Source: Hyaloscypha bicolor E (taxonomy: Eukaryota; Ascomycota; Leotiomycetes; Helotiales; Hyaloscyphaceae). From it: a DNA stretch of 64,000 nucleotides. Positions 1 through 12,258 of this stretch are shown piece by piece (the stretch's first letter is position 1; the number at the start of each line of letters is the position of its first letter). The DNA is taken from contig NW_020194624.1 in NCBI RefSeq assembly GCF_002865645.1, positions 186,001 through 250,000 on the forward strand. Direction: 5' to 3'. The notes beneath the pieces were generated by a model. The model ran no database searches, was not told where the DNA came from, and saw only the letters and a list, made by a program, of their open reading frames with translations. The position numbers and the translations under genes were made by a program.

Positions 1-760
1 AAACTCTAGAATAGTACTTAAGGTATTATACTAGCTACTAGTAGGATAACTAGGTAATAAAGCTTATTCTTATAGAATTTATATATAATAACTTTATATA
101 TTTAATAATAGGAATTTCCCTATTCTATATATTATATGAATTCTATTCTAGTATTAAACTATATATTAAGAATAATATTCTAGAAAAAGAAGTACTAGTA
201 ATATAGGAAATAATATAAAGAATTTAATTAGAATAGAAGGTATTAGAAAAGTAATAGTAAGAAGTAGTAAATATATAAAAAAAGTATTATAATAAGAAAT
301 ATATTAATAAGGAATTTAATATATATAATGGAGTTATACTTTATATAAAGAATATTTAATAGCTATAATTTAGTATAAAGCTAGTAAATAAATATCTTGG
401 CTTTTTTAAAGTTCTAGAAATTATAGAAATATATAAATAGGTATATTACTTGAAATTACTACTATTATATTAGATCTATAATATTTTCTATATTTCCCTT
501 TTAAAATTATAATACTCGTAAGCTAGTACTATAGTAAAACCAGAACTAGTTAAGATTAAAGGCAAGAAAGAATTTGAGATAGAATTTATTATGGCTTATA
601 GAAAAGACAGAAAAGAAAAGAAGTATTTCGTTTATTAAAAGGGCTATTTACTAGTAGATAATATATAAGAACTACTAAGTAATCTAGAGAATATAATTCA
701 AGAATTATAAGAATATTTAAAAAAAAGTAATATTATAATATTATTAGCTAAATAAAAGCA
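1..760 (+). mobile_element. 3' end of a chromovirus pol relic with chromodomain
   Basis: The left edge cuts into a dead Ty3/gypsy element. At 570-725 one frame, read through stops, has the order of a chromodomain: an acidic start, then V-Y-stop-K-G-Y at 630-647 where chromodomains have V-H-W-K-G-Y, then D-N-I-stop-E at 657-671 where they have E-N-T-W-E, followed by an SNLEN stretch. Each difference is a C to T or G to A change. The spacing differs from the chromodomain near 15,740, so this is another chromovirus family. The integrase would lie left of about 540 and is not recognisable. Confidence 0.6.
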
Positions 761-2469
761 TAAAAGATAAATGCTTTTATTAGAAAACTATTAAAAACTA
801 TATATTTATTCTTAGAAAAATTATGCGAAAATTATTAAGAACTCTAAAAACTTTAATTTCTATATCCTATAAATATCCTATTCTCATAACTACTTTTTAT
901 TATTCTTATTATTATTCTTATTAGGATTCTTATTAGGATTCTCTTAAGAAATAGGTAATAAATTAGCCTATAAAGCTATTAGCTATTAATAAGAAATAAG
1001 GAAAAAATAAGCTTATTTAATACTAAAAAACATTAACTATATTATTAAGAGTACTTTATACTTATACTAAACTAGTAAGAATTACTTAATCTATTTCTTG
1101 AATTATTAGAGAAATTTATTAGCCTTAAATAATAGCTTTAATATAAGAAGTATATACTATTTAGTATAGAAGAAAAGTAATAATAGCCTTTTTTCTTTTA
1201 GGTAAAGAATAAGAAAGATACTTATATATATTAATAGCTTAAAAAAAAAAATTTAATTATATTATATATATTTAAGAAACTTTAGATAATATTAGAATAG
1301 GAAATAAATAAAGGAAATTATAACTTATAGGATTATATTTCTTATTCTTAGAATAATAGTAATTATATATTAAGTAATTATTATTCTTAATATAAGTAAG
1401 GTCAGGAAACTTAGTAATATTCTTAGAATATTAAAAATAGTAAGAGTAAATTAAGAATATAAGAGTATTAGCTAAATAGGTAATAATAGGCTAATAAGTA
1501 TTAAAAGAAGTATTTATCTTAATAAATAAATAAGTAAAAGAAGAAATTAGAAGGAAACTTAAATAAAGTTTAAATAAAGCTTAAAGAAGCTTAAAAAAGG
1601 CTTAAAGAAGAAAAGCAAGAAATAAGAAGAAGCTAGGTATAGTATTATAATTAAGAAAAGAAAAGGTTAGTTAGTAGAAAAAGAGAGGCCTTTTTATAAT
1701 ATTCTTTTCCCGAATAGTAATTATGAATTCGGAACCGGCTCTATACTAGAAATATCTAGAAAATTCTAAAGAAAGAATTTACGAATAAACCAGAAGATTA
1801 GATTAACTTTTCTAAGCTCTTAGGCCTATAAAATAATAATTTATTTATAAATAGAGGCTAAGTTAGGATTTATAAACTAATTAGAAGACCGGAAGAGCTT
1901 CTTATCTAATAGTATATATTATACCTATATTATCTTTATAAGGGGGAATTACTAGAAGTAATTTATAAGTTAGCTAGGCAGGATTAGTAAACTATATTCT
2001 CAAGTCTATTACCTAATATAATAATAGGGTAATTATAGGAAGTTTTTAGAGAGAACTAATAGCTAGAAAGGTTTTAGGGAATTATTTATAAAGCTATTTA
2101 TAGTTCTTTTAGATTTCTTAGGAATAAGGGCCTAGAGAGAAGATTAATATAATAGATATATATAATAGTATATAAATAGGTATTAAATATTATAGATCTA
2201 GTTTCCTATTTTAGGTAAAGCTTATAATTAGAATTATATAAGTAATTGGAATTATATGAATTATATAGAATTATGTTTTCTAGTTAAGTAAAGTGCTTTA
2301 TAGACTTGGCTAAGTACTAGGGAATATATAGGGAAATGCTTCTAGCTTTAGAAAGAGGTATTAATTAGTCTTTTATTAGAATTAATTCTTGGAATTAGTT
2401 ATATTTATAAATATTACTTTATAACTTATTTACCTTAATTACTTATATATTACTCTATTATTACATGCC
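761..2469. repeat. Unassigned AT-rich degenerate DNA
   Basis: No diagnostic protein motif recognised. It contains short direct repeats near 900-950 (units around attcttatta) and 1,555-1,625 (units around aaataaagctt). The stretch 1,690-2,350 keeps more G and C than its surroundings and may be coding relic of an element I could not name. Confidence 0.4.
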
Positions 2470-5400
2470 TTATATATATAGATAAAATAGCTAAACTAGA
2501 AGCCCTATAATAGGAAAGAGAAATCTTATTAAACCTAAAGATTATTTCTGAAAATATTTAATAATATATAATTCTAGAAATCCTTTAAATATTAGATAAA
2601 CTAGATCTATTTATTTAAAGCCTATTTTATACTAGAAAACCTACTTCTTCTTTAATATAATTATAGCTATATTTAAGATATATATTATAGCTATTTTAAA
2701 AATATATATTAAGGTTTAGTTAGTATATTATATATTTTTATTTCTATAGAAAACTTCTTTTATATAGAATTCTTTCTCTAATTATAATATTGTTTTATTA
2801 TTAGGAACTAGTTATTTCTTTAAAAAGCTAGTATAATTTACTAATTTTTATTATTAATTTATTTCTTATTATTAAATATTATTTAAATAATTCCTATATT
2901 CTTAATACTAATTCGAAATACCTAATCTTTTTATATTTTATATTAATTTTAATATTAATTATTTCAAACTTAATAATAGTATTATAAATCTTATTTATAT
3001 TATCTTATAGTTCTCTTTTTTATATATTCTAATATTTTCGGTATTACTTTTATAGATATAAATATTATTTTAAAGTCCTAACTAACTAAATAGTTTTATA
3101 TTATATAAAGTCGATTTTAATAAGTATTAAATAAATATAATTAGCTTTTAGAAAAGATATAAATTAGTTTTAAAAAAAGTAATATCTTATTCTAAGTTAT
3201 TTCTTAATTCTATTATTCTGACTTTCTTTCTATTAACATTTATTTTATATTTTCCTAATATCTTTAATATATTTATATATTTTACTTTTTATATATTTCT
3301 TATATTATTTTTCTTTTTTTATACTATTTTTTGAGTTAATAGGGATATCTCTAAATAAATAAGAAATTAGAATATACCTATATTATAAAATTTTTATTAT
3401 TTCTTTTTATATTCTAATATTTCTATTTCTATTATATTATTTTCTTATTTCTCTATTATTACTATTTAGTTTAATTTGCCTTAATTATTTCCTTAATTAT
3501 ATTTCCTTAAATATATATATTATATTCTTTTCTATAATAAAAGTCTAATTCTATATTTTATTTTTTATAATTATTTCTAATTTATAACTATATTACCTTA
3601 AATATACCTAATTAATATATTTACTTTCTCTATTATATATATTATTATTTTAGCTTTATTTTCTTATTAGGAAAAAAGAAAAACTCGAATATATATAATA
3701 CCTTTATATAATTTAAGACTATTCTAATTTATTTTTTATTTTGAAATATACTTAAAAGAAATTCTTATAATCTCAAGAACCTTTAACTTTATAACCTATA
3801 ATTATTATATTAATAATATTTTTATAATTTATTAAGAATAACAAAATAGCTAAAGTATAGATTCCTTAAGCTAGTAAAGTATAATAGCTAGTTCTTATAA
3901 GCCGCAGTATTATTAAAAGCCTATAAATTAATAATATTAAAGTTTAGAATATTAAAGAAGCTTGGATAATTATAGAAGGCTTACTAATATTAGAAAAGAT
4001 AGCTATAATTACCGAATTTAATATAAATATCCTAGATAAGCTAAGTAATATATATAATAAGCTCTTAAAGTAAAAAACCTTTATTAGAAACGGAACTAAA
4101 CTGGAATTAACTAAGGAGAAGCTAAGAAACTACTAAGCTAATAATAGGGAATTCGAGAATATTATTAAAGGCATTTCCAAAAGTAGATAAGAAAAGCTTA
4201 ATAAGATTAAGACTATAGTAAATAGTCTTAATACTAAGAATTAGAATGAAATTATATTATATAATAAAGCTTTTAGCTAATATATTAATAATATCTATAA
4301 TAACCTTAATAAAAATATTTATAAGAAGTTATATTTTCTTTTTAAAATAAAAGCTTTAGTATATAAAGCTATTTAGTTAATTAATAAAGCTATTTTAAAA
4401 TATATTAAAAATAAGAAATATTAGAATACTAGTATATTTACTAAATTAGATATTATTAAGATATTTAAATATACTAAAGCTATTTCGGAATATAGAGAAT
4501 TAGAGTTTAAGCTATTATTAGCTAATAATTTTAAGGCTAGATAATATACTTTTAATATTTTCGGAATCCTAATTAAGGGAGTTTATAGTAATAAGCCTTT
4601 TTCTACTTTCCGAAATAAGCCTAAAGAATAGGCCCCTATTATGATTTTAGCTTTAATTTAACTAGATTTAGTTAAAAAAAATAGAGCTAATTTAATAGAG
4701 CCTAGCAAGAAAACTACTAGTAAAGCTAGCGGAACTAGTATAACTAGATAAGAAGAATCTAGTAAGAATAGAAAGTAAGCTAAGCCTAAGACTTCTAATA
4801 AATAGTAGAGATCTAAATACTAAACTAAATATAAAGTTAGTAAATTAGAGGAAAGTAAGAAGGAACTCTTTATTCTAAAGAAAAAGATATTATTTAGAAA
4901 GATTCCTATAACTATATCTAGAACCAAAAAGTAGAAGACTAAGGGTATTAAGTCTAGAGAATTTAATAAAGGCATTTAGTATACCTATAAGATACTAGCT
5001 AAATAGAAGTTAATATTTGCTTAATAAGATAAATATATTTTTAAAGAGATATATAGTAATATTATAAGACCTATTTATAAGCGAGAATACTATAGGATTA
5101 ATAATAGATTCCTTAAAACTCCCTATATAATATATATTTAGTAATTTACTAATACTTTCTCTATTAATATACGAGAAATTAAGGATATTCTAAAGCTAGT
5201 TACTAAAATTTATAAAGTTACTAAAAATAAGAAGTATATTTCTATTACTTAAATAAATAAGGAAATATGGGATTTCTTTTTTAAGAATTAGGAAATTAAA
5301 AAGTATAAATATAAGTATTATATTTTTAATTAATTTCGCTTTAATCTATAGCTCTAATTTAATACTATAGTCTTTATTTCTGAGTCTAGTACTACTAATC

Positions 5401-6892
5401 TGGGTACTAATAGCTATATTTATAAGAAGAATTATCTAAAATAGATTAAGAAGCTTAGTATTTAAGAGCTCTTAATAGAAAAGATAGAGATATTATAGTT
5501 CTATTTCTAAAAAAAAAAAATATATTAATATATAGAGATCTTAGTAATAGCTACTTTACCTTAGTTTCTTAACTTTTAATAGTAGATTTATTAATATAGC
5601 TCGGATTTTATAAGATATTAAACAAGTATCCTATTTACCTATTTACTTACTTTTAGTTAGCCTAATACTTTATTCCTGGAAATATTAATTATAATTAGTA
5701 TAAAGGTAATACTAAAGATCTGGCTATTACTAAAGCTTTAAGTAGCGAATTTTATCTTAGTAAAGAGTATTGGAATATTAGCTATATTTTTCTTATAAAC
5801 TATAAAAAGGCTACTATTTTTAATAAGAAGTTTTTTAAAAATATTAATTACTTTTCTATTTTTAATAAATTTAAGCCGGAAATAGCTAAGGAAATAGGCA
5901 AGTATTTATTAAAGATAATAGGAAAAAAGACTCTAAATATAGTTTATTTAATTAGATAAATAAATATCTTTAGCTAGGTAATTTATAAGTCTGAAATTAT
6001 AAGAAAGTATTAATTTTCGGATAATATATAAGTTAAAGAATAGCTTAATAATAATTTGCTACTTAATAGGCCTTTTACTATAGTTCTAATAAGTCTAGTT
6101 ACTATTAAGGATAGAATATACGAAAATAAAGTCTCTTATAAAGTTATTAAAGCCTCTTATCTAGAGCTTTCTCCTTTTACTAAAGGCCGATTTAAGAATA
6201 TTATAAATAATACGAAATTCGAAAGAGCTATTTATTTAAAGTATATTAGTATAATTTATAATATAATTTATAATAATAAGCCTTTTTAATACCTAGTAGT
6301 AAAGGCGGAAATTAAGTAATAATTAAAAGCGGATACTAATTAATATAAAGAACTATATTGGATTTAGTATAAGAATATAGCTAAGCGGATTCGGATTATC
6401 TTTAAGTAAGTTCGGAAATATGAAATAAGACTATTTAAGAATAATAAGTTTTATTTTAGATATATAGAAAAGAAATTAAATTAACTAATAGAGAAGAATC
6501 CTAAATATTTTATTATTTCGGATTCTAAATAGGATTTTTCTATTATTTTTAGTACTTAGGAGACAAGTATAAATAAATAAAGGGTCGGATATAGTATAAT
6601 AGGCTATATTTATTAAAAATTATATTATTTCAATAGTTTTAAGATTTAGGTTATATAGTAAAGGCTATAGCCTTTTATATATAACTTGCGGAAATTATAT
6701 AAGAAAGCTGGTTTTTTAATAAACTTAGAGAATAATCCTTTATAGATATTTAATTAATTAAGCTTTTATATATTATATATTATTTATACTTTATTATTTA
6801 TGTTTTTAATTTATTATTTTATTATTAAGTTATATTTTGTATTCTAGTATACTTTATATAGGTTTTTGTCTTATTATAGTTTCTTTCTTATA
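2470..6892 (+). mobile_element. Unclassified 4.4 kb RIP-degraded repeat family, copy A1
   Basis: Collinear over its whole length with 33,702-38,118; matching blocks are seen near 2,520/33,760, 3,230/34,440, 3,900/35,130, 5,600/36,820 and 6,640/37,870. From about 3,860 to 6,560 the plus strand reads as one long Lys/Asn/Ile-rich frame if TAA/TAG are read through, so a large protein was probably encoded; a 77-codon open piece survives at 6,056-6,289. I see no reverse transcriptase, integrase or DDE signature and no terminal inverted repeats. The last 300 bp recur alone at 25,211-25,490. Confidence 0.6.
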
Positions 6893-9800
6893 CTAGTAAA
6901 GATATATTATATTAATTATTAGATACTTTTCTCGAGTAGTTCCTAATTTAATAAGATATTTATATAATAACTTTAAATTTATATAAATTACTAGTAATAG
7001 TTCTATTTCTAGTATTTTATTAATTATAGATTTAACTAAAGTACTTATATTAAAGCTATAAGCCATATTATAAAGTTCTGAAACTAGAATACTTCTAGTA
7101 ATTTTCTTATATTTAGTAAAGAACTAGTAAATAATATTAGTATATCTAGTTCTATTTACTAGAACTAGAATATATCTGATTTAGGAGAAAAGATTTCTAT
7201 TATTTATAAATAAAATATTTATAAAAATATTTAAATATAAGAACTTTTTTACTAGCTTTATAAATCTCAGTTTTCTAGTAATATTCTTAATTTGCTATTA
7301 AATATACTTATTAAATATCTTTATATTAGTTTCTGAAAGTTTAATAGCTTAAATAGTAATTAATAAGTTATATAAAGCTTTTAGTTAATAGACTAATATA
7401 ATATATATTTCTCTAGTATATTAGGTAATATATTAGTCCTTAATAGAAAGATTTTAATAAATAATACCCCTATTACTTATAATAGTAGTATTTTTTATAG
7501 AAATAGTTTAGAGGTTTTTATACTAGTATTTCTATATAAGAATAATTCTAGTAATATTCGTATAAATAATACCTCTATTAAACTTGAGATTATAATTAAT
7601 AATAAGGTATTTATATTTTTTAGCTAAGAAATTAGTCTTATAAAGCTTTAGTTACTTTGCCTTTATAAAATTATTAGTTCTAATAAATAAGGTATTATTA
7701 GTTTAAAGGCTAATAATTCCGAAGAATTACTTATTATAGAGGAGGTAAGAGTTATAAGTTAATTATTTCATAAAAAGCTTATTAATATAATAGAAATAAT
7801 AAGTTTTAAACTAGTAGTTCCCAGCTTCTGGTATATTATATAGTAGTTTTATAACCTTTAGAATCGAATTATTATTTAGATTTAGCTTTCTAGTAAGCTC
7901 GCAAAATAAGTTAATATAAAAATTATAATTAAATAAGATTATTAATTAGATATAAGCTTGCGAGATATTATATAAATATAGCTCTATAATATTTATTATT
8001 ATAGTAGTAATACTAAGGATAATTCTTTAGCTAATATATTAAATAGTAAGTAATTATATTAATATTATATATTTCTTATTATTATTATAAGCCTAGATAA
8101 CTAGTCTTGATTTCTTAAACTCTTTCTCTATACCCTTATTCTTAATCTTATTAATAAACCGGGAATTAAAGATATATATTTCTTTTAATACCTGAGATCT
8201 AGAAATAATCTCAAATATGCCCTTTTCTAGGAGGCTAGTAATTTTAACTTAATAGAAGTTCTTATATAGGTTATTATCTTATAGGAATACTATAAAATCC
8301 GGGTTCTTATAAGGGCATCCTTTATTATACTTTAGTGAAATAGCAGGAATAGTAGGAGAAATTATATTTATATTATCTTTAGCCTTATTATAAAGTTTAA
8401 GAACAGATTCAGGTTCGGGGCTATTAGTAATAACCTTAATATTTCCTATATAAAAAGGCTTTATAGAAGTTAAGTAAAAGATAATATTACTATATAATAG
8501 AGCTAGTATATAGTTCTCTCAATTAATAGCTACTAGCTTATATAGCCTATTCTAATTACTAGATTAACTAGTATTTTTTTATATTATATAAGAATATCTA
8601 AATTTAAGAGAAGTTTATAAATATTAGTAATACTAGAATTATTTCGGGTATTTAGAGTATTTATAATCTGGTATCTAGCTTAAAGCTTTCAAATTTCTAT
8701 TATTACTTTCTTAAGTATTACTAATTATTATAATATAATTAGTAATAGGGTATTATATTTAGTTATTTGAGGTAAAGTACTATAAATTAAAAGAATTAAG
8801 ATAATACTATTAGGTCTAGCGAAATTATTAATAGCCTTAAAAACTATTTAAAGTATAATATCCTTATTAATTCTATTAATTTTGTCTATAATAATAAGAT
8901 AAGTATATTAAATTAGGCTATAGTAGTATTTTATAATTCTAATAAAATTATAAGCTTTTATAAGAATGATTTTAATCTTAGTTCTTATAATATTTATAAG
9001 TTAAGTAAACTTCTTATTAGTAAACTACTTTCTAGTATCTATTATAATTTAATTAGGAAAACCTAAATAGGTATTAATCTAATACTACTTTAAGATATTC
9101 CAAATATATAATATACTAATATTTTAAAGCTATTAGCTAGCTTAATATTAAATGCCTTTATTAATAATATAAAGTATAGGCTTACTAGTAATATAAAAAA
9201 TATTAATAATAATAAAATAATTAAAGCTAATATTATTTCTTAGGTTAAACTTAAATTATTCCGGTAATTATTTAAATCTCTAGTATTACTTATAGTACTT
9301 TATAAAATACTTAAAGGCTTCTATATTAATATTGTAGCCTACTTGTTCTAGTATGTTTTAGAGCTTACTAATAAATAAATAACTAAAATAGTAGTATAAA
9401 TATTATAATTTAATCTCTATAAGAAAGCAGAAGTTATAAGTAAAGAATTCGGAAATAAAGCTTTATAAAATAATATTCTAAAATAAGAAAGAGTATCTAA
9501 AATATTATATTATAGATATAAAGCATTTATTAGAAGTAATGAGATAATTAGTAAGATTATTAAAGTAAATTCCTAGCTTATTTATATTAGCTAAGCTAAG
9601 TAGAAATAAAGTCTTTATAGGTATAATATGGAATTATACTTGTCTAATTAGTATTCTTATTATTATAGATCTAATAGAAGATATAGATCTGATACTAAAC
9701 TAAATATTAACTTAATCTTTAGTAGTTTTATTAAGTTAGATATTATTATTAGTTTATTATAAAGCTTGGAATTAGTTAGAACTAGTAATTAAGAATCTAA

Positions 9801-10660
9801 AAGCTCTGGTATTAATTATAACTTTATAAAAGTAATAAGTATTATATTTTAATATATTATTAATTATAAATATTTAGGTATCTTCTATTTATTTAATAGG
9901 CTTTAAGATATGGTTTTCGCTTATTATCTAGTATATAAGGAAAAGAGATATAAGATTATTTATAAGAGTATTAGTTATAGGAATAGTAAAAGTAGGAGCT
10001 ATAGAAATAGCTAGAAAGCTCTTAATAAAAGTAAAATAGGAATTAAAGTAATATTTCTTTCTTTTATTTATTTCTGCTAGTAAGGCTTTAAAAGTATTAT
10101 TTACTAGTTTATTCTTACTATTTTTATTATTCTTTTTTCCTTTAAATTTAGTAATATACTATATATAAGTATTATTAAAGCATTTATTAAAGTTACGAGT
10201 ATTTCGGGATTTAAATTAAGTTTTCTTAGCTTTTTATTTCTCTAATATATATTTCTATAAGTAATATTTAAGTCTTTTATATATAAAATATAACTTCGAG
10301 ATATAATTATTATAATTACGGGGCTTAGAATAATTATTACGGGTTCCGAAATTATAGCTAGGTCTGTATTAATAATTTTCGGACAGGTAATAATTTAGAG
10401 AGTTTTGGAAATAATATTATTAATTAATAAAGAGAATCTCGGTATTAATCTATTATTTCTTCTTATAAGTAATAATAAATAATTAGAGCTTATTAATAAG
10501 TTAGCTGAGATTAGAAAAAGAATTCGAAACTATATATTAGTATATTAGTATACCTTAATAGGAAGTAATAATTTTATTATATAAGAATTTGGTATTTTAT
10601 AAGGTAAGTACTAGTTTATATTATAATTTATATAAGTTATTAATTAGTAATTAGATAAGC
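6893..10660 (-). mobile_element. Ty1/copia retrotransposon relic
   Basis: The minus strand, read through stops, shows copia reverse transcriptase landmarks in order. At 8,103-8,172 there is an FNSRF...KNKG...EKEF.KSRLV block. At 7,807-7,831 there is PEAGN followed by one residue and F. At 7,684-7,716 there is L-stop-T-N-N-T-L-F, where live fungal copia has LQTDDTLF, so both catalytic Asp codons have become Asn (GAY to AAY). Near 10,240-10,300 a K-Y-F-I-Y run resembles the fungal copia Gag zinc knuckle with Cys changed to Tyr. Gag lies at high and RT at low coordinates, fixing the minus orientation. LTRs were not delimited. Confidence 0.75.
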
Positions 10661-10682
10661 TTAAATATTATTTTTATTACGG

Positions 10683-10914
10683 TTATTATAATATATAGTA
10701 CTAGTAGGAGTTAGACTAGAGCTAGAAAGGTATTTATAGTTATCTAATTATTATATATAACCCCGAGCTTAAGCTAGTATATAGGCCCATATATAGCTTG
10801 TAATTATTTAGACCCGAGGCTTCTTTAAGATCCTCTTCTTTCTTTAGCTTTAAATTATTAAAATAGAAATAGTTTAATTATGCTTTCCGGATCCTAGATC
10901 TTATACTCGTAATA
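10683..10914 (+). repeat. 5' LTR of chromovirus copy 1
   Basis: Begins ttattataatatat and ends near cttatactcgtaata. It matches 16,110-16,361 and 42,025-42,296 through a shared core that includes ccccgagcttaagctagta, the segment gacccgaggcttctttaa, and a ctctttagctttaaat block. It is about 20 bp shorter than the 3' LTR because it lacks a stretch of atct-type short repeats. Exact ends are uncertain by a few bases. Confidence 0.8.
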
Positions 10915-12216
10915 TAATTCAAAGCTCGCTTATTTCTTAATTCTATAGAGGATTTAAATAATACTTATCTAATTAGTTTTTAATAAATATAGATATAATA
11001 TATTATAGCTATTTCCGTACTAGTTAACTAATATTAGAATAAAAGAAAGCCCTAGAATAACTAGGCAAGCAAGCCCTAAACTAGCTAGGCAAGCGGATAG
11101 GCTAGTAACCTTATTACTAAATAAAGACCTATAAGAAAGCAAGTTCCAGAATAACTAGGCAAGTTAGAAGAAGCTATAGTATAAGATATTACTAGTATAT
11201 TACTAGAAAGTAAACTAGAGCCTCTTATTAAGTTTCCTAAAGAGTTCAAATATCCCGTTAATACTTATAATAGGAAAGATATTCTTTTTTAGAGAACTAA
11301 GAAAAAAGAGGAACTTGCCTTATTAAAGGCAAACTTCTAAGAATTACTCCGAAGCCTAGAGGCTTTATATAAGGAAATTATTAAGCTAATTCTAAAGATA
11401 TATAATATCCTTGCCTATAGCAAGAATTATTATAATTAGCTAAGAGAAATCAAGCAAGCCCTATAAAAGAATAAAGCTATTATCGAGAAGCTTATTATAT
11501 AGCCTATAAAAATAACCGGTTTTCTTACTTTAGAAAGTAAATATTTAATTAAATTCCCTAATCTTTTTATTTTTAAAGATATAACTAAAAATAGTATTAC
11601 CTTTAATAATTAGTTAGTTTAGATTAAGAATAAGCTCTATAATAACTCTAATACTTATTAGATAAAGAACCTTAAGATTATCTATATTTCCGGCTATATA
11701 AATAGCTATATTCTTATACTAATTTTCTCTTACCTAAACTAGGATAATTAATATATATACGAGATTATTAGAGAACTATATACTTATCTAAAGAAGTTAT
11801 ATAGTAACCTAAATAAGAAGTATAATACTTGGCAAGCCTTTAAGAAGCTATTTATAAAAAAGGGCTAGATTTTTCAGAAATTCTATATCTTATTCCTAAG
11901 GCATATAATAAATAGAAATATTAACCTGTAGGACCTTAAGAATAATTTAAATAATAAGCTTATCTAGAAGCTCTAAGAGGCTATAGCTATATACTATAAT
12001 AACCCGGCTATTTATATTATAAAGTTTATATAATATTATATTATAAATAATTAGTAAATCCGAGCTTATTATAAAAAGAAAAACCAGGTATTTAAAAAAG
12101 CTAATAAAGATATAAATAAGCCAGGTTTAGAAGGCGCTTCTTATATAAAGCCCGCTCTTAAGACCCTAGTAATAGATAAGCCTATTACCCTAAAGCCCGG
12201 ATTCTTAGATCTTGAG

Positions 12217-12258
12217 TACTATAATTATAATAGATTTAGTTATATGTCTAGAAGCTAT
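12217..12258 (+). other. Gag CCHC zinc-knuckle relic, all ligands mutated
   Basis: The frame reads Y-Y-N-Y-N-R-F-S-Y-M-S-R-S-Y. Tyr occupies positions 1, 4, 9 and 14, exactly the CX2CX4HX4C spacing of a retroviral zinc knuckle. TGC/TGT to TAC/TAT and CAT/CAC to TAT/TAC are single RIP-type transitions, and the Ser before position 9 is the expected product of a GGT to AGT change. Confidence 0.8.

Noticed and set aside
6056..6289. 77-codon plus-strand ORF
   Set aside because: It is a short open piece of the long degraded frame of family A, and the same region in copy A2 has stops.
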